Shown piece by piece: positions 1 to 5,995 of a stretch of 14,029 nt of DNA. The notes beneath the pieces were generated by a model. It searched no databases, was not told the origin of the DNA, and was given only the letters and a program-made list of their open reading frames with translations. Source of the DNA: Bacteroidota bacterium (GTDB taxonomy: Bacteria > Bacteroidota > Bacteroidia > Bacteroidales > Paludibacteraceae); contig JAFNAU010000021.1 in assembly GCA_017860335.1 (NCBI GenBank), forward strand, positions 1-14,029, given 5' to 3'. Position 1 is the stretch's first letter, and each line of letters begins with the position of its first letter. A program made the position numbers and the translations under genes.

Positions 1-102
1 CTGCAGCAGATCGGTTGTAACAAATAGTAAAACTTCTCATATTCGTTTGTTTTTCAGAGAATGATTATGCTTTTTTGAGTGTAAATTTCTTGTTTTTCTA
101 TT

Positions 103-921
103 TTAGTTATTTATTTCTTTTCCGCCTTTTGTCAGTTCGCACATGGTCGTTATCAGTTCTTCACGGCTTTTCATACCCAGTTTTCGGAGTATGCGGTGTG
201 TATTCACATAAATGGAGTTGTTGCTTCGGTTGAGCAACATCGACATATCGGTAATGGACATTTGCAGCGCGTAAAAACCGCACAGAGACACTTCCGTTTG
301 CGACAGCACAGGGTAGCGGCTGCTTATTCGCAGCAAGACCTCGTTTTGGAAATAGGACTGATATTGTTTCAGGTGCAGGATATTTTCAGGATTAACCTTT
401 TGCAGTATATCAGCAAGCAGTTCCTTGCCGTATTTATTGAGATAAGGATTGAGTTTTTGCAATTCATTGCGAGCGGCATTGTGTATGGAAACGGAGTAAA
501 GATTTTGCCAGGCTGAGGTTTCGTAAAATTGAAGCACAAAGTAATCACGTTCTACAGCATAGCTGATATAATAAGTAAGCAAGGTGCTGGAGCCATCGGT
601 GTCGTGTAGCACTATCTGATGATTAACAAGTTGACCATCCCGACGGGCAGCACAGAGTATGGAAACATACTCGCTCCGGTTATTCACTGAGAAAAATTTT
701 TTTCTGTCAAAATCACCGCCAAAGTTCTTATTCAGAAACTTACGACACAGTTCGTTCATTTGCAGCACTTTCCCATTCTCATAGATAAGTATGGTTTTAA
801 TCTGAAGGTCATTAATCGGAATCATTGACCCGGGAGATAAATCCATATTGAACTTTGCAGCAGCCGGAAATTCGTTTAAATTTATCATAAATAAATCATT
901 TCGTGTAAACCAATTAAACAC
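103..921 (-). CDS. PAS-like / LuxR-type helix-turn-helix transcriptional regulator
   Basis: This 272-residue protein is probably a cytoplasmic DNA-binding regulator. The C-terminal part (about 207-262) has the GerE/LuxR pattern: an opening LSQTE, a first helix, ITDMSMLLNRSNNSIYVN as the turn and recognition helix, then HRILRKLGMKSREEL. Residues about 40-135 alternate short strands and helices (KTILIYENGKVLQMNE at the start), as in a PAS-type sensor domain, but no ligand residues can be named. A hydrophilic helical linker (about 150-200) joins the two. No signal peptide or membrane segment is seen, and there is no receiver domain, so it is not a classic response regulator. The ATG at 921 gives the longest frame; a second ATG at residue 12 (MINLNEF) is an equally plausible start. 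It is transcribed away from the alpha-mannosidase remnant and has no partner gene here. The regulator class is fairly sure; its target and signal are unknown. Confidence 0.75.
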   Translation of the reverse strand: MFNWFTRNDLFMINLNEFPAAAKFNMDLSPGSMIPINDLQIKTILIYENGKVLQMNELCRKFLNKNFGGDFDRKKFFSVNNRSEYVSILCAARRDGQLVNHQIVLHDTDGSSTLLTYYISYAVERDYFVLQFYETSAWQNLYSVSIHNAARNELQKLNPYLNKYGKELLADILQKVNPENILHLKQYQSYFQNEVLLRISSRYPVLSQTEVSLCGFYALQMSITDMSMLLNRSNNSIYVNTHRILRKLGMKSREELITTMCELTKGGKEINN

Positions 922-1262
922 GGAGAATCTTCAGAAACAAGCGAACAAGACAAAGCGTAAAAAGCAATTAATATATTAACAAATATTTAGTAAGTAAAGT
1001 TTGCAAAGCAAATGTAGTGAAAATAAAACCAATAAAACAATATTTATAAAAGATTATTGCAAATCTGGGTCATTTTTACTCATTTATACCTGATATCACA
1101 AAATAAAGTCTTGCTACACGGGACTGTAATGTTAAACACATTTTAAATTCACATTAAAATTAATGCTTAAAATAATACATAAGAGAAGTGAAAAAATTGA
1201 ATAATCAGACATAACTGAATATCAAAAACAAACTCTCCTATTTTGCCTCCAAAGTTGCATGA
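922..1262. other. Intergenic AT-rich stretch with no gene
   Basis: No open frame with a recognisable protein was found on either strand. The composition is strongly AT-rich. Apart from the probable promoter at 1009-1040 nothing could be assigned. The right end borders the in-frame stop (1260-1262) just before the alpha-mannosidase-like reading. Earlier parts of that lost gene may lie here beyond recognition, but I could not see them. Confidence 0.6.
1009..1040 (-). promoter_or_regulatory. Bacteroidota-type promoter for the PAS/LuxR regulator
   Basis: On the minus strand TACATTTG (1016-1009) fits the -7 box TAnnTTTG, and a TTG (1040-1038) lies 21 nt upstream, within the usual -33 spacing. Transcription would start near 1003, leaving a leader of about 80 nt before the ATG at 921. 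The call rests on the motif match only. Confidence 0.45.
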
Positions 1263-1538
1263 CTAATTGAATTTTCAACTGACATTATTGCCTGGTTTGC
1301 ATCGCGTTGTCACAACGCGTATCCGATGAAAAATCTTGCCTATCAGTACTGTTATCTGTACAAATACGAAATTCCTATTCCTGAAGGTGCAAAAACAATC
1401 ACACTGCCTAACGATAAGGATATTTACCTGTTTGCAATGACAGCAGCAACGACTCCGGTTGATGCAATCACACCGCTTCAGGCTTTATTTGACAATTTCG
1501 ACGGTAATCCATCTTTTAACCTCCGAAAAAAGGACTGA
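1263..1538 (+). pseudogene. C-terminal remnant of an alpha-mannosidase-like glycoside hydrolase (GH38 type)
   Basis: About 91 codons remain in one frame, from the stop at 1260-1262 to the TGA at 1536-1538. An ATG at 1326 would give only 70 residues. Family-like sequence runs upstream of that ATG (DIIAWFASRCHNAYP), so it is an internal methionine and not a start. The reading continues as YLYKYEIPIPEGAKTITLP and then DKDIYLFAMTAA. From memory this resembles the extreme C-terminal beta-sandwich of Bacteroidota family 38 alpha-mannosidases, whose intact proteins exceed 900 residues and act on mannosyl glycans in the periplasm. No catalytic domain is present. I read it as the tail of a gene whose rest was deleted. 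The protein family is a recollection-based inference; the truncated state is clear. Confidence 0.5.
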
Positions 1539-1552
1539 AAAATCCACTTTTT

Positions 1553-1597
1553 ACGAAAGAAATGTGGTATCAGCAGATAATTTCACATTTCTTTCGT
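1553..1597 (+). terminator. Perfect 14-bp inverted repeat after the GH38-like remnant
   Basis: The arms ACGAAAGAAATGTG (1553-1566) and CACATTTCTTTCGT (1584-1597) match perfectly around a 17-nt loop. The hairpin starts 14 nt after the remnant's stop codon, where a terminator would be expected. The T-run after the stem is weak, so it is not a textbook intrinsic terminator. It is probably the surviving terminator of the lost gene. Confidence 0.5.
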
Positions 1598-1705
1598 TTC
1601 AGGTTTTCAGAATGATATCAGCCATTTATCCATTTACATTTGTTGTTTCCTGATATTTAACGCATAGTAATACAGACATATCGGTAAAATTTCAGGGATT
1701 TTCAC

Positions 1706-1713
1706 TACCTTTG
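1706..1713 (+). promoter_or_regulatory. Probable -7 box of the typA promoter
   Basis: TACCTTTG fits TAnnTTTG and lies 24 nt upstream of the typA start, giving a leader of about 18 nt. No clear TTG is seen at the -33 position. A second match, TACATTTG at 1635-1642, could be an alternative upstream promoter. Confidence 0.5.
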
Positions 1714-1737
1714 CACCCTCAAATAAAAAAGGTATAA

Positions 1738-3540
1738 ATGCAAAAGATTAGAAATATTGCCATTATCGCTCACGTTGACCATGGCAAAACGACATTAGTT
1801 GATAAAATGCTGGTTGCCGGGCATCTGTTTCGCAACAACGAACAAGCCGGTGAACTGATTATGGACAATAACGATCTGGAACGAGAACGTGGTATCACCA
1901 TTTTAGCCAAAAACGTTTCGATTGATTACGAAGGATATAAAATAAATATCATTGATACTCCGGGACACGCCGACTTTGGCGGTGAGGTGGAGCGTGTACT
2001 CAACATGGCCGATGGCGTGCTGCTTTTGGTCGACGCTTTCGAAGGTCCCATGCCCCAAACCCGTTTTGTGCTGCAAAAAGCACTGAATTTGGGATTAAAA
2101 CCTATTGTGGTTGTTAACAAAGTGGATAAACCCAATTGCCGCCCTGACGAAGTCAACGAAATGGTTTTCGACCTGATGTATCACCTGAACGCAACCGAAG
2201 ATCAGCTGGATTTTAAGACTATCTACGGCTCTGCCAAAAACAACTGGATGTCGGACGACTGGCGCGAGCCCTCCGAAGATATCCGTCCGTTGCTCGACGC
2301 CATCATCAAATACATTCCGGAACCGCTAATGCTGGAGGGAACTCCGCAGATGCTCATTACTTCCCTCGATTTTTCATCCTACGTGGGACGAATAGCAGTA
2401 GGAAGGGTACACCGCGGTGTACTGAAAGAAAACATGGATGTAATGCTTTGCAAAAGAGACGGTTCAAAAATCAAATCCAGAATAAAAGAACTGCATACCT
2501 TCACCGGCTTGGGACGTTCGAAAACCAACGAAGTAAAATCGGGTGATATTTGTGCCCTGGTAGGTATCGATGGTTTTGAAATCGGGGATACCATTGCCGA
2601 TATTCAAAATCCCGAACCCCTGAAACCAATTGCCATTGACGAACCAACGATGAGTATGGTTTTCACCAATAACGACTCGCCTTTCTTTGGCAAAGAGGGA
2701 AAATATGTAACTTCGCGCCACATCCACGAGCGCTTGATTAAAGAACTGGACAAAAACCTGGCTTTGCGTGTTGAAAAAGAGGTCAATGCCGATGTCTGGC
2801 ATGTATTCGGACGCGGTGTACTTCACCTGTCGGTACTCATCGAGACTATGCGCCGCGAAGGATACGAACTGCAGGTGGGTCAGCCACAGGTTATCCTTAA
2901 AGAAATTGACGGAGTACGATGTGAACCGATAGAACAACTGACAATCAACCTGCCCGAAGATTGCTCCGGAAGAATTATAGAGATGGTGGCAATCCGCAAG
3001 GGAGAGATGATCAGCATGGAAGCTGTCGGCGACCGCATACAACTGGAATTTTCCATACCTTCGCGTGGTATTATCGGGCTGCGCAACAATGTGCTGACAG
3101 CATCAGCCGGAGAGGCCATCATGTCGCACCGTTTTCTGGAATATCAGCCATATAAAGGTGAAATTGAGCGGAGAAACAACGGTTCAATCATCTCCATGGA
3201 AACAGGTACTGCCTTTGCTTACGCGCTTGACAAACTCCAGGATCGCGGAAAATTCTTCATCTATCCGCAGGATCAGGTATATGCCGGTCAGGTTGTAGGC
3301 GAAAATGCAAAAGAAGGCGATATCGTGGTGAATGTTACCAAATCGAAAAAGCTGACAAACATGCGTGCCTCCGGAGCCGATGACAAGACCCACCTGGCAC
3401 CTCCCGTTGTTTTCAGTCTTGAAGAAGCGCTGGAATACATCAAAGAGGATGAATATGTGGAAATTACACCACAGAGCATCCGTTTGAGAAAAATTTATCT
3501 GGATGAAAATGAAAGAAAACGTTTCTCGAAAAATAATTAA
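1738..3540 (+). CDS. typA: Translational GTPase TypA/BipA
   Basis: This 600-residue ribosome-associated GTPase of the elongation factor family is involved in stress adaptation and 50S subunit assembly. All five GTP-binding motifs are visible: G1 AHVDHGKT (11-18), G2 RGIT (51-54), G3 DTPGH (73-77), G4 NKVD (127-130) and G5 GSA (164-166). After the GTPase domain come a beta-barrel domain II (about 205-300) and EF-G-like domains. The TypA-specific C-terminal region includes the stretch GIIGLRNNVLTASAGEAIM. Length and layout match full-length family members, and the ATG at 1738 directly precedes the conserved RNIAIIAHVDHGK start. It stands alone as a transcription unit: the next gene is 49 nt downstream but has its own promoter box. 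Nothing is truncated or unusual. Confidence 0.98.
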   Translation: MQKIRNIAIIAHVDHGKTTLVDKMLVAGHLFRNNEQAGELIMDNNDLERERGITILAKNVSIDYEGYKINIIDTPGHADFGGEVERVLNMADGVLLLVDAFEGPMPQTRFVLQKALNLGLKPIVVVNKVDKPNCRPDEVNEMVFDLMYHLNATEDQLDFKTIYGSAKNNWMSDDWREPSEDIRPLLDAIIKYIPEPLMLEGTPQMLITSLDFSSYVGRIAVGRVHRGVLKENMDVMLCKRDGSKIKSRIKELHTFTGLGRSKTNEVKSGDICALVGIDGFEIGDTIADIQNPEPLKPIAIDEPTMSMVFTNNDSPFFGKEGKYVTSRHIHERLIKELDKNLALRVEKEVNADVWHVFGRGVLHLSVLIETMRREGYELQVGQPQVILKEIDGVRCEPIEQLTINLPEDCSGRIIEMVAIRKGEMISMEAVGDRIQLEFSIPSRGIIGLRNNVLTASAGEAIMSHRFLEYQPYKGEIERRNNGSIISMETGTAFAYALDKLQDRGKFFIYPQDQVYAGQVVGENAKEGDIVVNVTKSKKLTNMRASGADDKTHLAPPVVFSLEEALEYIKEDEYVEITPQSIRLRKIYLDENERKRFSKNN

Positions 3541-3553
3541 TCAATCTATTCGT

Positions 3554-3561
3554 TATATTTG
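3554..3561 (+). promoter_or_regulatory. Probable -7 box for the outer-membrane beta-barrel gene
   Basis: TATATTTG is a full match to TAnnTTTG, 28 nt upstream of the ATG at 3590 and 13 nt after the typA stop. It suggests separate transcription of this gene. No obvious -33 TTG is seen upstream in the AT-rich end of typA. Confidence 0.6.
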
Positions 3562-3589
3562 CAGAATAATATAAGTCTGATATCCGGAT

Positions 3590-4276
3590 ATGAAAACAAA
3601 ACTCATCTTATTATGCATCGCTCTCTCGGCCGTGACATTCGTCCACGCACAGCTGGGAATACGCGGCGGAGTGAATATGGCCAATGAAATCCGCTCGTTC
3701 AACAAGGAAGAACTTCAGGGTGCTTTTCGAAGTGATAATCTGACCGGTTATCAGGCAGGGCTGGTACTTCAGCTCAATCCCAGAAAATCGGGACTAGGTC
3801 TGGAACTGGGAGCGTTGCTGTCGCAGAAAGGCAGCATGTTTCACTTTGACAGTACCGGGGTGGTTAATTCATTCAAAAAAGCATATAGGGAAATAAACTA
3901 TATTGAAGTACCTCTGAATCTCCGGTACAGGTTTTGTCTGGGAGCACTTGGCATTTATGGTTCTGCCGGAGTTTACGGCGATTATGCACTGAATGGCAAG
4001 TCGGTATTCGACTCACAAATTATCACCGATCTTGAGACGGCCGAAAACCTGGATGATTTTATGGACAGATTTGAGTATGGATACAGTCTGGGTTGCGGCA
4101 TTGAGATAATGAGCACTATTCAGATTGGAGCCAACTGGAGTCAGGGATTGATGAAAAAAGATGCCAATAAAAGTTTCACCGACATGATTAAAACTTCAGA
4201 TGGGATACCACTTCCAAACCTGGAGGTTTCTTCCGTTTCGAAAGTCTTTTCGGTATCGTTGACATACCTGTTCTGA
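3590..4276 (+). CDS. Secreted outer-membrane beta-barrel (porin-like) protein
   Basis: This 228-residue protein has a clear signal peptide: Lys at 2 and 4, hydrophobic core LILLCIALSAVTF, and a probable cleavage after HA at residue 20. The mature part begins QLGIRGGVNMAN, the typical first strand of the Bacteroidota 'outer membrane protein beta-barrel' family. It continues with alternating strands such as GYQAGLVLQLNP, LGLELGALLSQKG, INYIEVPLNLRYRF and LGIYGSAGVYGDY. It ends in VFSVSLTYLF, with a terminal Phe as outer-membrane proteins often have for barrel assembly. An eight-strand barrel is likely, given the size. The substrate is unknown and most family members have no defined function. 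A 12-nt palindrome overlaps the start codon. Transcription is probably independent of typA and ends at the strong hairpin at 4302. Confidence 0.85.
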   Translation: MKTKLILLCIALSAVTFVHAQLGIRGGVNMANEIRSFNKEELQGAFRSDNLTGYQAGLVLQLNPRKSGLGLELGALLSQKGSMFHFDSTGVVNSFKKAYREINYIEVPLNLRYRFCLGALGIYGSAGVYGDYALNGKSVFDSQIITDLETAENLDDFMDRFEYGYSLGCGIEIMSTIQIGANWSQGLMKKDANKSFTDMIKTSDGIPLPNLEVSSVSKVFSVSLTYLF

Positions 4277-4301
4277 AACACTGTTAAGATATTGAGAATA
4301 T

Positions 4302-4335
4302 AAAAAAGAGCGATTTCGCTCTTTTTTTTGTTTTA
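4302..4335 (+). terminator. Strong intrinsic terminator
   Basis: A 12-bp perfect stem AAAAAAGAGCGA / TCGCTCTTTTTT (4302-4313 and 4316-4327) encloses a 2-nt loop and is followed by more T residues. It lies 26 nt after the beta-barrel gene's stop. Because the stem is flanked by an A-run on one side and a T-run on the other, it may also work in the opposite direction for lysO transcripts. Confidence 0.9.
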
Positions 4336-4409
4336 AATATATTATGTTGTCCAATAAAAAACACAAAAGACGTCTGTAATTTGCTGTAATAGAAACAAAC
4401 AAGAATATT

Positions 4410-4426
4410 AAGCCCCACGGGGGCTT
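4410..4426. repeat. Hairpin 1 of the palindrome cluster
   Basis: The arms AAGCCCC (4410-4416) and GGGGCTT (4420-4426) pair perfectly around a 3-nt loop ACG. It is a GC-rich stem in an otherwise AT-rich region. Confidence 0.7.
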
Positions 4427-4446
4427 GATTTCCTGTCGTTACCAAA

Positions 4447-4509
4447 TACTACAAATATTTTGCAACGCTGTTGCAAAAACAGCCACAGAGTGGCTAAATC
4501 TTTGTAGTA
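4447..4509. repeat. Compound palindrome: 9-bp outer stem enclosing two hairpins
   Basis: TACTACAAA (4447-4455) pairs perfectly with TTTGTAGTA (4501-4509). Between them are two perfect hairpins. One has arms TTTGCAAC and GTTGCAAA around GCT (4459-4477). The other has arms AGCCAC and GTGGCT around AGA (4481-4495). Folded, this is a three-way junction with two loops. Confidence 0.7.
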
Positions 4510-4530
4510 AGATGTAAAAAATAAGATTTC

Positions 4531-4547
4531 TTGCCACAGAGTGGCAA
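4531..4547. repeat. Last hairpin of the palindrome cluster, possible lysO terminator
   Basis: TTGCCAC and GTGGCAA pair perfectly around AGA, the same core as the hairpin at 4481-4495. On the minus strand it lies 31 nt after the lysO stop and is followed by an interrupted T-run, so it could end lysO transcripts. Confidence 0.55.
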
Positions 4548-4577
4548 AATATTCAATTATATCGGACAATAGTGTTT

Positions 4578-5180
4578 TTAGATACTGCAAAAGAAGGTAA
4601 CCAGAAACGGCACTGAAAAGTCCATGATAAAGCCGTGATAAATCGAAATGATTGAATACTCTTTCCCTGAGTTTTTGATAATCACCGGAAAGGTTGTATC
4701 CATGGTAGTGGCTCCTCCGGCGGAAATGGGCGCGAGTTTTCCGAAATACTTCACCATACGGGGAGCCAGTAGAAGGGTGAGCACTTCGCGGAAAATATTC
4801 ACCAGCAAAGCGATGGTGCCCAATTCGATACCCTTGTATTCGGTTATCAGAATGCTCGAAAGCGAATAGTAACCAAACCCCGAACCAACCGCCAGACATT
4901 CGGTAAGCGAACGGTCGTGCAAAAATAATCCCACAACAATGACACCCAGGTAAGTACCCAGCACGGTCATTACCGGCAAAAAAAGCATGCGGGGAGAAAG
5001 GTTTCTGAATTGCCGGAAAGCGTTCGGGTCCTGACCGATACTTATCCCCACACTGAACATTAGCAGACAAAGGATGTAGAAACTCAGATTGGACTGTGCC
5101 CATTCCTGCGGAAAAATCCGGAAAACGCCCAGCAAAAGTCCTGTAGCGAAAAAAGATAATATTATAAGACTGCTCTTCAT
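4578..5180 (-). CDS. lysO: Lysine exporter LysO family protein (C-terminal part form)
   Basis: This 200-residue inner-membrane protein has about six hydrophobic segments (roughly 3-20, 33-49, 65-88, 95-112, 118-140, 175-198). Signature stretches are AVGSGFGYYSLSSILITE (97-114) and GGATTMDTTFPVI (155-167), matching the E. coli lysine exporter LysO (YbjE) MASGFGWYSLSGILLTE and GATSMDFTLPVL. The E. coli protein has 299 residues, and this one corresponds to residues from about 110 on. Many Bacteroidota carry the missing part as a separate gene of about 95 codons directly upstream, but no such gene is present here. The ATG at 5180 is the only sensible start. A structured leader and a promoter box lie upstream. 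The family role is export of lysine and toxic analogues; whether the short form works alone is unknown. Confidence 0.85.
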   Translation of the reverse strand: MKSSLIILSFFATGLLLGVFRIFPQEWAQSNLSFYILCLLMFSVGISIGQDPNAFRQFRNLSPRMLFLPVMTVLGTYLGVIVVGLFLHDRSLTECLAVGSGFGYYSLSSILITEYKGIELGTIALLVNIFREVLTLLLAPRMVKYFGKLAPISAGGATTMDTTFPVIIKNSGKEYSIISIYHGFIMDFSVPFLVTFFCSI

Positions 5181-5190
5181 ACGTTTATTG

Positions 5191-5271
5191 TTATTCTTTG
5201 GCGTAAACTGCTCTTTCGGATTTGCTCTTTAATAGCAGCAACCTTTTGCACTGGTTGCAGGGACACGTCAT
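5191..5271 (-). CDS. Possible 26-codon leader peptide upstream of lysO
   Basis: On the minus strand an ATG (5271-5269) opens a frame of 26 codons. It begins MTCPCNQCKR, contains four lysines, and stops 10 nt before the lysO ATG. The frame stays open further upstream but without family-like sequence. Its place in the leader, the CPCNQC cluster and the closeness of its stop to lysO would suit a regulatory or translationally coupled peptide. Coding is unproven and chance is a fair alternative. Confidence 0.2.
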   Translation of the reverse strand: MTCPCNQCKRLLLLKSKSERAVYAKE

Positions 5272-5306
5272 CAGAGCTTTTGTTGTACAAGGATGTTTAA
5301 TCCGAA
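5215..5306 (-). promoter_or_regulatory. Structured 5' leader of lysO, candidate cis-regulatory RNA
   Basis: Three nested pairings fit the lysO leader: an outer 8-bp stem (5299-5306 with 5215-5222, AATCCGAA/TTCGGATT), a middle 5-bp stem (5273-5277 with 5224-5228, AGAGC/GCTCT), and an inner 6-bp hairpin (5253-5258 with 5238-5243, GGTTGC/GCAACC) with a 9-nt loop. The outer stem starts about 7 nt after the predicted transcription start and ends 34 nt before the lysO ATG. It is shorter than the known lysine riboswitch, and I do not recognise the class. Pairings of this length can arise by chance. Confidence 0.35.
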
Positions 5307-5319
5307 GAAATATACACAG

Positions 5320-5327
5320 CAAATATA
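5320..5327 (-). promoter_or_regulatory. Probable -7 box of the lysO promoter
   Basis: On the minus strand the sequence TATATTTG fully matches TAnnTTTG. Transcription would start near 5313, leaving a leader of about 130 nt before lysO, unusually long for this window. The -33 element is not clear. Confidence 0.6.
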
Positions 5328-5403
5328 AAGAATTTATTTTTGTCCGGAACACGGTTCCTTTTAATACCGTTGGCGGGATTAAAAAATACCCACCAATTAT
5401 GGA

Positions 5404-5995
5404 GGTCACTGAAAAAGTAGCTTAACCTTAAATAATAATAAAAACAGTAAAAACTCAGGTAGAAATACCTTGTTTTTGCTTTCTTTTGTATCTTTAGGTA
5501 TTCAAAACCATGCCCTTCGATGTTAGCACAACAGCAAAAACTCCTTCTGAGTACTTATTCCGATTTATATGATATTATCTATTCTAATATAATCTTCTGC
5601 GCAGAATTAACGAGTTAATCGATTCTTCCTTGATATATGATGAGTTGGTGAGCAAGTGCTGCTCAAACAATGGTCGCAATGCTGAAAGTCCTATCCGCAT
5701 GTTCAAATACCTGTTACTAAAAACTATTTATGACGTATCAGATGTAGAAAGAAAGGGCAAAACACAGGTACAAGATTGAAGCAAAAAATAGCGAATTAAA
5801 AAATGTACATGGATACGGCAAAGCTTGTTCTTACGGAATTGCTGGTATGCAAATGCAGGGGGCATTGGCTATTTTCACGGTAAACCTGAAAAGAATCCTC
5901 AAGTTAGCAGAGTGAGAAAATCTGAGCCAGATATAAAACGAAGAGAAAAACTCTCAAATAAGAAAAATATATACTCAATAACTCAAAATAAGCTA
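5404..5995 (+). mobile_element. Internally deleted IS1182-type insertion sequence
   Basis: The left end is probably near GGTCACTGAAAAAGTAGCTTA (5404-5424), about 100 nt before the transposase start. The right end stops near TAAGCTA (5989-5995), which mirrors TAGCTTA at 5418-5424, so the outermost bases of the right end seem to be lost. Between them lie only the two ends of the transposase gene. A small AT-rich region (5425-5519) holds a perfect 5-bp hairpin AGGTA/TACCT at 5457-5470. Exact borders are inferred from weak inverted similarity. Confidence 0.5.
5520..5915 (+). pseudogene. IS1182-family transposase remnant (N- and C-terminal ends only)
   Basis: The ATG at 5520 opens MLAQQQKLLLSTYSDLYDI, a typical transposase start. 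The frame breaks near 5596, and homology continues two frames over with RRINELIDSS, YDELVSKCCSNNGRN and MFKYLLLKTIYDVSDV, the DUF772-type N-terminal domain. Near 5747 it jumps back to the first frame with KERAKHRYKIEAKNSELK, GYGKACSYGIAGMQMQGA and IFTVNLKRILKLAE, the family's C-terminus, ending at the TGA at 5913-5915. Family members have roughly 450-550 residues, so about 350 or more, including most of the catalytic core, are deleted. It is therefore non-functional. Frame changes were read by eye from translations in each frame. The family is a confident recollection; the exact subgroup is not. Confidence 0.75.

Larger units (their letters stand above)
4347..4569. repeat. Palindrome cluster resembling a REP/MITE element
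   Basis: This is the whole non-coding stretch between the terminator and the lysO stop codon. It is bounded by near-matching inverted ends, TTGTCCAATA (4347-4356) and TATCGGACAA (4560-4569), matching at 9 of 10 positions. Inside lie four hairpins, two of them sharing the sequence GCCACAGAGTGGC. No open frame is convincing and no clear target duplication is visible outside the ends. Repetitive extragenic palindromes of this look occur in environmental Bacteroidota genomes, which is the basis of the name. Mobility is inferred, not seen. Confidence 0.5.

Noticed and set aside
196..516. Plus-strand open frame opposite the PAS/LuxR regulator
   Set aside because: It is antisense to a gene with a clear helix-turn-helix, and its translation resembles nothing known.
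1303..1319. 17-nt perfect palindrome CGCGTTGTCACAACGCG
   Set aside because: It falls inside the coding-derived part of the GH38-like remnant (A-S-R-C-H-N-A) and is best explained by chance codons. No repeat of it was seen elsewhere in the window.
2464..3042. 192-codon open frame antisense to typA
   Set aside because: It is fully inside typA, with composition typical of an antisense shadow and no recognisable domain.
4408..5103. Long minus-strand open frame of 231 codons overlapping lysO
   Set aside because: It lies in another frame of lysO and its translation is rich in Cys, His, Arg and Gly without family-like sequence; lysO in the alternative frame has clear motifs.
5191..5409. 72-codon minus-strand frame as the missing N-terminal LysO gene
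   Set aside because: It lacks the membrane segments expected of that protein and spans the promoter and leader region; only its last 26 codons were kept as a possible leader peptide.
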